From CAVUBL01 sp963837945 (GTDB lineage: Bacteria; Acidobacteriota; Thermoanaerobaculia; Multivoradales; DATKCC01): DNA of 64,000 nt. Shown piece by piece: positions 1 through 9,015 of the stretch. A program made the position numbers and the translations under genes. The notes beneath the pieces were generated by a model that saw nothing but the letters and a program-made list of their open reading frames with translations, had not been told where the DNA came from and made no database searches. The DNA is taken from positions 124,001 to 188,000 of the forward strand of contig CAWIQD010000003.1 of assembly GCA_963837945.1 (NCBI GenBank). Direction: 5' to 3'. Positions within the stretch are counted from its first letter, which is position 1; each line of letters starts with the position of its first letter.

Positions 1-123
1 GGCTACCGCCGGCTGCCCAACCGCGGCCTGTACCGGATCGTGGACCTGGTCACCGGGAGCCCTCGGCCGCCTCGCGTGCGGCTCGCCCCAGCTCCTTCCA
101 CCCCGAAGGAGTCGCTCCCTTGA
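1..123 (+). CDS. 3' end of an unidentified protein (partial)
   Basis: An open frame enters from the left edge and ends at TGA 121-123, giving 40 residues that begin GYRRLPNRGLYRIVDLVTG. The first half reads like ordinary protein. The tail is proline-rich and overlaps, on the opposite strand, the last 74 bases of the RNase H gene. No family can be named from so little. It may equally be non-coding, since the RNase H frame covers most of it. Confidence 0.3.
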   Translation, partial: GYRRLPNRGLYRIVDLVTGSPRPPRVRLAPAPSTPKESLP

Positions 124-949
124 GCGACGGCCAGACGACGCGCCGGCGGGCGAGGGCGCGCGCGAGCCGCTCCCAGGCCGGGCGGTTCTGGACCGGCGTC
201 CCGGCCTTGGTGGTCCACCCCTTCGCGCGCCACCCTTCGAGCCACCGGGTGGCGCCGTTGCGCAGGTAGTCCGAGGCGGTGTGGAGCGCTACGGAGGCCT
301 CCGCGGGCAGGGCCTCGAGCACCTCCGCGGCCGCCACCAGGTCGAGCTCGTTGGCGCTCGCGCCGGCGACCGAGCCGGTGAGCAGGCGCTCCTCGCCCAG
401 GCCGCGGACGGCCGCCGCCCAGCCGCCGCGCCGGCCGGAACCCGAGACGCGCAGGAGCACCTCGACGTCGGTCGCCGGCGGCTCGCCGCCGCCGGCCGAG
501 CGGGAGCGGATGGCCGCGGTCGCCAGCTCGTCGGCGCGCTCGTTGTGCCGGTGCCCGGCGTGGCCCTTGATCCAGTGCCAGCTCACCGGCCGCTCGGCCA
601 CGACGTCGGCCAGGCGCCGCCAGAGGTCCTCGTTCTGCAGCTCGCCGGTGCGCCGGCGCCAGCCGCGGGCGACCCAGCGCGGCAGCCACTCGGTGATCCC
701 CTTCTTGAGGTAGATCGAGTCGGTGTGGAGGGCGATCCGCACCTCCCGCGGCAGCGCTTCGAGGGCCCGGATCGCGGCGGTCAGCTCCATGCGGTTGTTG
801 GTCGTGCGCGCCTCGCCGCCGGAGAGCTCCCGCGTGTCGCCCGAGCGCCGGTCGATGAGCACCGCGCCCCAGCCGCCGGGGCCGGGATTGGGGTCGGCTC
901 CGCCGTCGGTGTAGACCTCGTAGCTCGGCTCGGGGGAGTGGGCGCTCAC
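50..949 (-). CDS. rnhA: Ribonuclease HI with a second, degraded RNase H domain
   Basis: Cleaves the RNA strand of RNA-DNA hybrids. Start chosen as GTG at 949 because AGGAG lies eight bases upstream and the RNase H fold begins directly (YEVYTDGGADPNPGPGGWG). The 299-residue product has a complete first domain: D15, E55 (NNRMEL), D77 (HTDS), loop H130 (KGHAGHRHNERAD) and D140, spaced as in the E. coli enzyme. Residues about 162-299 repeat the fold (GGWAAAV, ANELDLVAAAEVLEALP, LHTASDYLRNGATRWLEGW) but retain only the glutamate; the third acidic residue is alanine (A225) and the last motif is gone. Ordinary RNase HI is about 150 residues, so this is a tandem duplication with one dead copy. It diverges from the XRE gene. 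Confidence 0.88.
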   Translation of the reverse strand: MSAHSPEPSYEVYTDGGADPNPGPGGWGAVLIDRRSGDTRELSGGEARTTNNRMELTAAIRALEALPREVRIALHTDSIYLKKGITEWLPRWVARGWRRRTGELQNEDLWRRLADVVAERPVSWHWIKGHAGHRHNERADELATAAIRSRSAGGGEPPATDVEVLLRVSGSGRRGGWAAAVRGLGEERLLTGSVAGASANELDLVAAAEVLEALPAEASVALHTASDYLRNGATRWLEGWRAKGWTTKAGTPVQNRPAWERLARALARRRVVWPSLKGATPSGWKELGRAAREAAEGSR

Positions 950-1003
950 GGAAGGCTCTCCTGGGGGCTCGGCGCAGCTTCCTGCCGCGCCCGGCGAGGG
1001 GGT

Positions 1004-1032
1004 ATTGTACCCGCCGGGAAAGGCGGCGCCAG
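1004..1032 (-). promoter_or_regulatory. Probable sigma70-type promoter of rnhA
   Basis: On the minus strand a -10 box TACAAT (1009-1004) follows CTGGCG (1032-1027) after 17 bases. The -10 matches the consensus at five of six positions and the -35 is weak. It lies about 55 bases before the GTG start of rnhA, in the divergent gap shared with the XRE gene. Confidence 0.45.
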
Positions 1033-1052
1033 AGACGCCGGAGCGACGGGAG

Positions 1053-1081
1053 TTGACGCGCGAGGAATGCTGCTGTAGCAT
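1053..1081 (+). promoter_or_regulatory. Probable sigma70-type promoter of the XRE gene
   Basis: TTGACG (1053-1058), a 17-base spacer and TAGCAT (1076-1081) form a good promoter in a GC-rich background. It points toward the regulator that starts at 1143 and overlaps the upstream region of the divergent rnhA promoter. Confidence 0.5.
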
Positions 1082-1142
1082 TCACCCAAGCTTTCTACGG
1101 ATTCCGTTGCACGCGCCGCCGCCGACCGACCGAGACCGCTCC

Positions 1143-1424
1143 ATGACGCCGAGAGACCCTCACAAGGTCGAGCTCCTGGGCCGCAGGCTGAAGAAGCTGC
1201 GCAAGGAGCGCAAGCTCAGCTCCGCCGACCTCGCCGCCCGTGCCGGCATCGACGTCCAGGATCTCGCCCGCATCGAGCGCGGCGACGCGCGGGTCGGCCT
1301 CGAGGTGCTCCTGAGCCTGCTCTCGGCGTTCGACGTCGGGGCCGGCGACCTCGAACGGCTGGTCGAGGACGAGCGGTCGTCGCGCGACGACGGTGAACGC
1401 TTCCGCCGCGACCTGTCGGGCTGA
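1143..1424 (+). CDS. XRE-family helix-turn-helix regulator
   Basis: A 93-residue DNA-binding protein. Residues about 9-65 form a Cro/C1-type helix-turn-helix (LGRRLKKLRKERKLSSADLA, then IDVQDLARIERGDARVGLEVLLSLLSAFDV), with the usual second-helix and recognition-helix pattern. The rest is a short charged tail. ATG 1143 begins just before the domain; a longer open frame from 1005 would run through the promoter at 1053-1081, so the short form is preferred. No clear Shine-Dalgarno is visible. The target is unknown; the divergent rnhA and its own promoter are the obvious candidates. Confidence 0.75.
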   Translation: MTPRDPHKVELLGRRLKKLRKERKLSSADLAARAGIDVQDLARIERGDARVGLEVLLSLLSAFDVGAGDLERLVEDERSSRDDGERFRRDLSG

Positions 1425-1510
1425 GCCGCCAGGTGACGCGCGCGAATCGGACGAAGGTCAACCGCGGTCTGTGGACCGCACGAGGTCCCCTCGGGGGCGG
1501 AGCCGAAGCG

Positions 1511-2589
1511 ATGGCAGACGAGACGACACTCGAGCAACGGTACGAGTCGCTCAAGGAGCTTGGTTCCGAGAGCCTCTCGAAGGGCCACCTGGAAGACGCC
1601 CTGGGGACCTTCGAGCAGGCCCGCTCGGTCGCCGAGGAGATCGGCGCCCGGGAGCTGCGGGATACGAAGTCGCGGGGAGCGCGAAGCCGTCGGCGGCGCC
1701 GGTCCGGCGGACCCGGACCGTCCTGCACGTGGTCTGGTGGGAGGCTGCGGTCGAAGGCGACCGCACGTACTACACCCCCGTGGTCCTCGACCAGGGCACC
1801 TACCTCGGCTGGAACCCGGTCTATCGTCTGAGCGCCCTGGTGGGCTCGCCGGCGAGCGTGGCGCCGCTGCCCGAGGGCCTCGCCCGTTCGCCGCGGCTGT
1901 CGGTCGGCCGGGACGGCCGTTCGGCGATCCTCGGCTTCGTCGACGAGGCTTCCTCGCGCCTGCTGGTGGCCGAGGCCCTGGTGCTGCCCGGCGAGCTCGG
2001 CTACATGGCCGACCGGGGCGACGAGAAGCTCCGACAGGCCGGCGGAGAGGCGTTCGACAAGCTGCTCGACGACCTGCGCGGTCAGATCATCGAGATCGGC
2101 GACCGCCTCCATCCCGGAATCATCAGCCGCTTCGCCGAGGACGTGGTCGGCGCCGCGCGCGAGCTCCACGACGAGGAGCCCGGCAAGCCGGTGGAGAGCC
2201 TGGGCGACAAGCTCCGGGGCCAGATCATCGAGATCGGCGCCCGGTCGCTGGTCGACATCGACCGGAGCCCGCCGCCGCTCGCGGCGGCCACCATCGAGCT
2301 GGCACCTCCCGAGGGCAGTCCGCAGCCCCCCGAGCTGATCGACCTGCGGCTGGTCGCCGATCTCCCGGCGCCGCCGGCGGTCGAGGGCCCGGCGCAGATC
2401 TACCTGTCGGCCGACGGCAGCCGGGTGCTGGTGAGCTGGTTCCACGACGACCAGATCCTCTACACCGAGTCGAAGGCGGAGTCGGGACCGGACGCCTGGT
2501 CCGAGCCCAAGCAGCTGGTGATCGACGAGTCGCTCACCGGGGTCGATCCCGCCGAGATCCTCCAGGCCCGCGCCCGCCAGCTCCGCTGA
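1511..2589 (+). pseudogene. Broken locus: TPR-type head joined out of frame to a secreted-type body
   Basis: ATG 1511 opens a frame with one good TPR-like helix pair (YESLKELGSESLSKGHLEDA, then LGTFEQARSVAEEIG) that degenerates after about 55 residues. From about 1660 another frame carries clean protein to TGA 2587-2589: HVVWWEAAVEGDRTYYTPVV, two copies of LRGQIIEIG, and IYLSADGSRVLVSWFHDDQI, which resembles a sialidase or beta-propeller blade. That body lacks any start or signal peptide of its own. Either one base was lost in a single protein or, as I think likelier from the mismatch of themes, two different genes were joined by a deletion or assembly error. Function unknown. Confidence 0.5.
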
Positions 2590-2593
2590 GGTG

Positions 2594-2781
2594 AGAGCCT
2601 GTGAAGAAATCTCTGGCCCTGCTGCGGGCGCCCCCGAATCACCCCTCGCGACGTTGCGCCTCCTCGACGGAGTCCTTGCTACGCCTGCGTCGGCGCGCCT
2701 TGCGAGGGGCGCCCCGACCACCGCGCTCCGCGCGGCGGTGCCCGCGCCCTCGCGACGGGCGGAGATTTCTTCACAGGCTCT
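2594..2781. mobile_element. Palindromic MITE-like element with 20-bp perfect terminal inverted repeats
   Basis: The ends are AGAGCCTGTGAAGAAATCTC (2594-2613) and its exact complement (2762-2781). GAGGTG lies directly outside both ends (2588-2593 and 2782-2787); including end bases, the identity is ten bases (2586-2595 equals 2780-2789). This looks like a target-site duplication. No transposase is encoded in the 188 bp. Removing one copy restores the upstream TGA one base from the GTG of the CBS gene. Its core (2653-2701) resembles that of the element at 33028-33194. Confidence 0.65.
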
Positions 2782-2784
2782 GAG

Positions 2785-3198
2785 GTGAGCGCCGCGCCGA
2801 GCCTGAGGATCGAGGCGGTGATGACGCCGCTCCCCTACTCGGTCGCGATCGACGCCCGGATCGCCGAAGCCCGGGAGGTGATGGCGGAGCACGACGTCCG
2901 CCACCTGCCGGTGACCGACGACGGCGAGCTGGTGGGCGTGATCACCGAGCGCGACATCGCGCTGGTCCTCGACCCGGAGCTCGACGTGCCGTTCCACGAG
3001 GAGCTGCGGGTGCGCACCGTCTGCGTGCGCGACGCCTACGTGGTCGGGCCCGAGGAGCCGCTCGCCACGGTGCTGGCGGAGATGGCCCGGCGACGGATCG
3101 GCTCGGCCCTGGTGGCGATTCACGGCCAGCTTCTCGGCATCTTCACGGTCACCGACGCCTGCCGCCTGTTCGCCGAGCACCTCGAGGGACCGGCGTAA
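2785..3198 (+). CDS. Two-CBS-domain protein
   Basis: A 137-residue protein consisting only of a CBS pair (Bateman module): the first about residues 8-65 (VMTPLPYSVAIDARIAEARE, then HDVRHLPVTDDGELVGVITE), the second about 75-135 (AYVVGPEEPLATVLAEMARR, then IGSALVAIHGQLLGIFTVTD). Such modules bind adenine nucleotides and regulate partner proteins, and here there is no attached enzyme. The start is the GTG at 2785, lying within the right-hand copy of the GAGGTG duplication that flanks the palindromic element. Before that insertion the gene followed the upstream stop by one base and was probably translationally coupled. Confidence 0.85.
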   Translation: MSAAPSLRIEAVMTPLPYSVAIDARIAEAREVMAEHDVRHLPVTDDGELVGVITERDIALVLDPELDVPFHEELRVRTVCVRDAYVVGPEEPLATVLAEMARRRIGSALVAIHGQLLGIFTVTDACRLFAEHLEGPA

Positions 3199-3235
3199 GC
3201 CAGCCCCCCCACCACCCGCCGGCCCGGCCCGCCGG

Positions 3236-3264
3236 TTGCCCGGGAGCCGTTTCCGGCGGATAAT
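3236..3264 (+). promoter_or_regulatory. Probable sigma70-type promoter of the kinase gene
   Basis: TTGCCC (3236-3241), 17 bases, then GATAAT (3259-3264). The kinase ATG is at 3284, so the predicted leader is only about a dozen bases. No Shine-Dalgarno is visible, consistent with a very short leader. Confidence 0.5.
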
Positions 3265-3283
3265 CCGGCCCGATCGCTCCCCC

Positions 3284-6280
3284 ATGGACGCGCCGGACGA
3301 GCTGAGTCGCCTCGTCTCTCGGGACCTCGAAGTCCTCGAGGACTGGGAGCGCTACGAGGTGGTGACCTTCCTGGGGGCCGGCGGCATGGGCTCGGTCTAC
3401 AAGGCCTTCGACCCCAGCCTGACGCGCTACGTCGCGCTCAAGCTCCTCCAGCGCTCGGACCGCGATCTCGGCGGGCGCCGCTCGCTCCAGGAGGCGCGGG
3501 CCCAGGCGCGCGTCGACCACCCGAACGTCTGCCAGGTCTTCGAGGCGGGAGAGGTCTCGGGCCGCCCCTACATCGCCATGCAGTACGTCGACGGCGAGCC
3601 GCTCGACCAGGCGGCCGAGGGCCTGCCGCGCGAGGAGGTCGTCCAGCTCGTCCTCGAGGTCGCCGAGGCGGTCCACGCCGCCCACCGCACCGGGCTGATC
3701 CACCGCGACCTCAAGCCGGGCAACGTCCTGGTCGCCCGGCGCGGACCGAGCGGTCTCCATCCCTTCGTCGTCGATTTCGGCCTGGCGGCCGACCTCGAGG
3801 AGGACGACCCCGCCAGCCGCGACGTGATCACCGGGACGCCGGCCTACCTCTCGCCCGAGCAGGTCCGCGGCGGCGCCGTCGATCGCCGCACCGACATCTA
3901 CAGCCTGGGTGTGGTGCTCTACGAGCTGCTGGCCGGGCGCACGCCGTTCGCGGTCGCGAGCCTGCCCGAGACCCTCCGGCTGATCGCCCACGAGGAGCCC
4001 GCGGCGCCCCGCAGCCTCGATCCGGCGATCCCGAGCGACCTCGAGACGATCGTCCTCAAGTGCCTGGAGAAAGACCCGGCCCGGCGCTACGAGTCCGCCG
4101 GCGCCCTGGCCGAGGACCTGCGCCGTTTCCTCGACGGCGAGCCGATCCTCGCCCGCTCGCCGAGCCTCGGCTACCGGCTCGGCAAGCGGCTGCGCAAGAA
4201 CCGGGCGCTGGCGGCGGTGGCGGCGAGCGGCCTGATCGCCCTCGGCGCTCTCGGGGCGCTCAGCCTCCGTTCCCACTGGCAGGCCGCCGAGCGGGCGGAG
4301 CTGGCGCAGCGCTTCGGCCAGGAGGTCAAGGAGGTGGAGGCGACACTGCGCTACGCGGTCCTGCTGCCGCTCCACGACACCAGCGCCCACAAGCAGGCGC
4401 TCCGCGCCCGGATGACCACGATCGAGGAGGAGATGAAGCGGCTCGGCGACCTCGCCGAGGGGCCCGGCCACTACGCCCTCGGCCAGGGCCACCTGGCGCT
4501 CCACGAGTACGAGCAGGCGCGCCTCGACCTGGAGCGCGCGTGGCGCTCCGGCTACCGGCGGCCGGAGGTGGCAGCCGCCCTCGGCCGGGCGCTCGGCTAC
4601 CTCTACACCCGCAGCGTCACCGAGTCGGAGGTGGCGAGCGGCTCGGCCGAGCGCGAGTCCTTCCTGCGCGAGATCGAGCGCGCCTACCGCGAGCCCGCGG
4701 TCTCCTACCTGCTGGAGGCTGCGCCGGAGCCCGGGCCGGGAGCCCAATACCTGGCCGGCCTCGTCGCCCTCTACGAGCGGCGCTACGAGGAGGCCTTGGC
4801 CGACGCCCGACAGGCGATGGCGGCCGACTCGACGCTCTACGAGGCGCGCCAGCTCGAGGCGAGCGTCTACGTGATCCAGGGCAACGACGCGCTCGACGCC
4901 GGGCGCTACGACGGCGCGCTCGAGCTCTACGACCGGGCCGACGCCGCCTACGCCGACCTGCTCGAGTCGGTGCGCAGCGACGCGGCGCTCTACGCCGGCC
5001 GGTGCGGTGTCCGCCTGCAGCGGCTGGAGGTCGGCGTACGGATCGGCCGCCTCGCGGACGACGAGGTGGCGCGGGCGCTCGCCTCCTGCGACCGGGCGCT
5101 CGAGGCGGACCCGGATCTCGCCGAGGCGTACAGCAAGAAGGCTCGGATCTACTGGCGGGCGGCCGAGCACCGGGGGCGGCGCGGCGAGGATCCCCGGCCC
5201 GACCTCGCGCGGGCGGTCGAGAACGCCCAGGCGGCCATCGACCGCGACCCGCGGGACATCACGGCGTACGGGCACCTTTCGGTCGCCCACCGCCTGCTCG
5301 CGACCTGGCAGATGAGCCGCGGCCTCGATCCGGAGGCGGCGCTCGCCGCCGCGATCGAAGCCGGCGGCCGGGCGATCAACCTGGCGCCAGGCCGCGGCCT
5401 GGCCCACGACAGCCTGGGCAACGCCCGCCTGTTGCGCGCCAACTTCCTCCTCGCCCGCGGCGACGATCCGCGCCCCGAGCTCGACCTCGCGGCCCGGAGC
5501 TACCGTCGCGCCCTGGCGCTCGACCCGCGCCTGGCGCCCGCCTTCAGCAACCTGGGGACCCTCTGGAAGAGCCGCGCCGAGTACGAGATCAGCCGCGGGC
5601 TCGATCCCTCGGAGTCGGTCTCGAAGGCGATCGGCGCCCTCGAGCGGGCCCTGGCGATCAACCCCAACTCGGCCTCGTCGTGGAACAACCTCGGCAACGC
5701 CCACCTGACCCTCGGCGACTACCAGCTCGGCCGCGCCGCCGACCCGCGACCGGCGCTCGATCGCGCCGCAGAAGCCTACCGCCGGGCGCTCGAGATCAAC
5801 CCCGACTACCCGTACGGCTTCTACAATCTGGCGCTGACCCGGCGCAGTCTCGGCCAGTACCAGGTCGCCGCCGGCCAGGACCCCTCGGCGGCCCTGACGA
5901 GCGCCGGCGAGGCGCTCGACCGGGCGGTGCAGCTCGACCCCGCGGATTCCGACAACTTCCTCGAGCGCGCCCGGATCGACCTCCTCCGGGCGCGGTGGGC
6001 CGAGCGCGGAGGAGCCGCCGCCGACGCGCGCCTGGCCGCCACCCGGGGGATCGCGGCCGGTGACCGGGCCCTGGAGCTCAACCCGCGCTCGGCGGAGGCG
6101 TTGGGCGTTCGCGGCGCGCTCGGCCTCCTCGCCTCCCGCCTGGCCCCGTCCGCCGCCGAGCGGCAGGACCGGGCCGGGCGCGCGGCCGCCGATCTCGACC
6201 GGGCGCTCTCCCTCAATCCGCTCCTCTCCGCGACCTATCGCGACCTCGCGAGCCAGGCCCATCGCCTCGCCGGCGGGTGA
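3284..6280 (+). CDS. Membrane-anchored Ser/Thr protein kinase with C-terminal TPR repeats
   Basis: A 998-residue Hanks-type kinase. The N-terminal catalytic domain has the glycine loop LGAGGMGSVYKA (about 30-41), catalytic Lys53 (VALKLL), HRDLKPGN, DFG and the APE-region variant TPAYLSPEQ, so it should be active. After the kinase comes one hydrophobic segment (ALAAVAASGLIALGALGALS, about 307-326), placing kinase inside and the rest outside the membrane. The remaining two thirds is alpha-helical with many TPR units (YRRALALDPRLAPAFSNLGT and relatives), a scaffold for an unknown partner. It is transcribed from its own promoter. This architecture is common in Acidobacteria and Planctomycetes. 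Confidence 0.93.
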   Translation: MDAPDELSRLVSRDLEVLEDWERYEVVTFLGAGGMGSVYKAFDPSLTRYVALKLLQRSDRDLGGRRSLQEARAQARVDHPNVCQVFEAGEVSGRPYIAMQYVDGEPLDQAAEGLPREEVVQLVLEVAEAVHAAHRTGLIHRDLKPGNVLVARRGPSGLHPFVVDFGLAADLEEDDPASRDVITGTPAYLSPEQVRGGAVDRRTDIYSLGVVLYELLAGRTPFAVASLPETLRLIAHEEPAAPRSLDPAIPSDLETIVLKCLEKDPARRYESAGALAEDLRRFLDGEPILARSPSLGYRLGKRLRKNRALAAVAASGLIALGALGALSLRSHWQAAERAELAQRFGQEVKEVEATLRYAVLLPLHDTSAHKQALRARMTTIEEEMKRLGDLAEGPGHYALGQGHLALHEYEQARLDLERAWRSGYRRPEVAAALGRALGYLYTRSVTESEVASGSAERESFLREIERAYREPAVSYLLEAAPEPGPGAQYLAGLVALYERRYEEALADARQAMAADSTLYEARQLEASVYVIQGNDALDAGRYDGALELYDRADAAYADLLESVRSDAALYAGRCGVRLQRLEVGVRIGRLADDEVARALASCDRALEADPDLAEAYSKKARIYWRAAEHRGRRGEDPRPDLARAVENAQAAIDRDPRDITAYGHLSVAHRLLATWQMSRGLDPEAALAAAIEAGGRAINLAPGRGLAHDSLGNARLLRANFLLARGDDPRPELDLAARSYRRALALDPRLAPAFSNLGTLWKSRAEYEISRGLDPSESVSKAIGALERALAINPNSASSWNNLGNAHLTLGDYQLGRAADPRPALDRAAEAYRRALEINPDYPYGFYNLALTRRSLGQYQVAAGQDPSAALTSAGEALDRAVQLDPADSDNFLERARIDLLRARWAERGGAAADARLAATRGIAAGDRALELNPRSAEALGVRGALGLLASRLAPSAAERQDRAGRAAADLDRALSLNPLLSATYRDLASQAHRLAGG

Positions 6281-6288
6281 CCCCCGCC
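6272..6288 (+). terminator. Possible stem-loop at the kinase stop codon
   Basis: GGCGGG (6272-6277) pairs with CCCGCC (6283-6288) around a five-base loop that contains the kinase stop codon. There is no T-run, so an intrinsic terminator is only a possibility. Confidence 0.3.
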
Positions 6289-6316
6289 TTGCGGACCGGG
6301 GCCGGGGCGTTACAAT
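6289..6316 (+). promoter_or_regulatory. Probable sigma70-type promoter of the HtrA-like gene
   Basis: TTGCGG (6289-6294), 16 bases, then TACAAT (6311-6316), about 75 bases before the chosen ATG. A possible earlier ATG at 6315 overlaps the -10 box, which argues against it being the start. Confidence 0.5.
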
Positions 6317-6389
6317 GCCGCCTCGCCGGCGCTCCCTCCGCGCCGCGGCTCGAGCCCCGAAGGTCCAGCCCGTCCAGGCCGATCCCGTG

Positions 6390-7525
<1,136 letters not shown>

Positions 7526-7529
<4 letters not shown>

Positions 7530-8950
7530 GCGTCGTGGAGCCAGCGAGCGACATGCTGCCCGTGGTCCTCTCGGGCGGCCACGGCACCCGCCTGTGGCCG
7601 CTGTCGCGGGCCGCGGTGCCGAAGCAGTTCTGCGACCTCTTCGAGGAGTCGCTCCTCGCTCGGACGCTGCGCCGCCTGGTGCCGCTGGGCGAGCCGGGGT
7701 TGGTCGGCTCGGCCGACACCGAGGTCCTCTCCCGGCGGGTGCTCCGCGAGCTGGGGATCGAGGCCCGGCCGGCGCTCTACGAACCGGCCTCACGCAACAC
7801 CGCTCCGGCGGTCGCCCTGCTCTGCCGCTGGCTGCTCCGGCGGGGCGAGGGCGAGCGGGTCGTCGGCGTCTTCCCCGCCGATCACCTGGTCGCCGACGAG
7901 GCGCTCTTCCACCGCGCGGTACGGCTCGCGGCCCGCTGCGCCCGCGAAGGGCGCGTCGCGACCCTCGGCGTGCGGCCCACCGGGCCCGAGACCGGCTACG
8001 GGTACCTCGAGATCGGAGACGAGGTCGCCGCCGCCGAGGAGTCGTCGTCCTCGAGCGGCGCGCCGCTCGAGGCGCGCCGCGTCCTGGGATTTCGCGAGAA
8101 GCCGGACGCCGAGACCGCGCGGGCCTACGTCGGCTCGGGGCGCTTCGTCTGGAACGCCGGCATGTTCGTGTTCCGGGCCTCGGTCATGGCCGAGTGCTTC
8201 GAGCGCCTGATGCCGGAGCTCTGGTCCGCCCTCGCGGAGCTGGCTCCCGACCTCTCGAACCTCGCCTCGATCTACGACGGGATCGAGCCCGAAAGCCTCG
8301 ACTACGGGGTGATGGAGCACCTGGAGGACCAGGTCTCGATTCCCTGCGCCGTCGGCTGGAGCGACGTCGGATCGTGGGACGAGGTGGCCCGGATCGGGGC
8401 GCCGGCGGCCGCTCCCGTCTACGAGATCGAGGCCGCGCGCAACTTCGTCCATCCGCACCGCGGCCGCCTCTACGCCCTGGTCGGGGTCGACGACCTGCTC
8501 GTGGTCGACACCGCCGACGCCCTGCTGGTGGCCCGCCGGGGCGAGTCGCAGCGGGTCAAGGAGCTGGTCGCCGACCTCCGGCGCGACGGCCGTCCGGAGG
8601 CCGCCGAGCACGTCTTCGAGATCCGCCCGTGGGGGCGCTTCGAGATCCTCCGCGACACCGAGACGTTCAAGTCGAAGGTGATCGAGGTCGATCCGGAGCA
8701 GCGCCTCTCCTATCAATCCCACCGCCATCGCGCCGAGCACTGGGTGATCGTGCGGGGCCGCCCCGAGGTCGTCGTCGACGACCGGGTGCTCGCCTTGGGC
8801 CCCGGGGACCACGTGTTCATCCCGCGGGGCGCGCGCCACCGCATCCGCAATCCGACCGACGAGCCGGTCGTCTTCGTCGAGGTCCAGCTGGGAACCTACT
8901 TCGGCGAGGACGACATCGAGCGCTACGAAGACGACTACCACCGAACCTGA
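7526..8950 (+). CDS. manC: Mannose-1-phosphate guanylyltransferase / mannose-6-phosphate isomerase
   Basis: Makes GDP-mannose from mannose-1-phosphate and GTP, for glycans or exopolysaccharide. The 474-residue length fits the bifunctional type II enzyme. The N-terminal nucleotidyltransferase has the pyrophosphorylase signature SGGHGTRLWPLSRAAVPKQF and the sugar-binding FREKP. The C-terminal cupin isomerase part shows LSYQSHRHRAEHWVIVRG and FIPRGARHRI with metal-binding histidines. ATG 7526 overlaps the HtrA stop (ATGA). No other sugar-nucleotide gene is adjacent. Confidence 0.93.
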
Positions 8951-9015
8951 GCGCGGCGGCCCCCCGCCGGCGGTCCCGGCGGCGCCGCCGCGAAGGAAGT
9001 GAGCCCTCCCCCACC

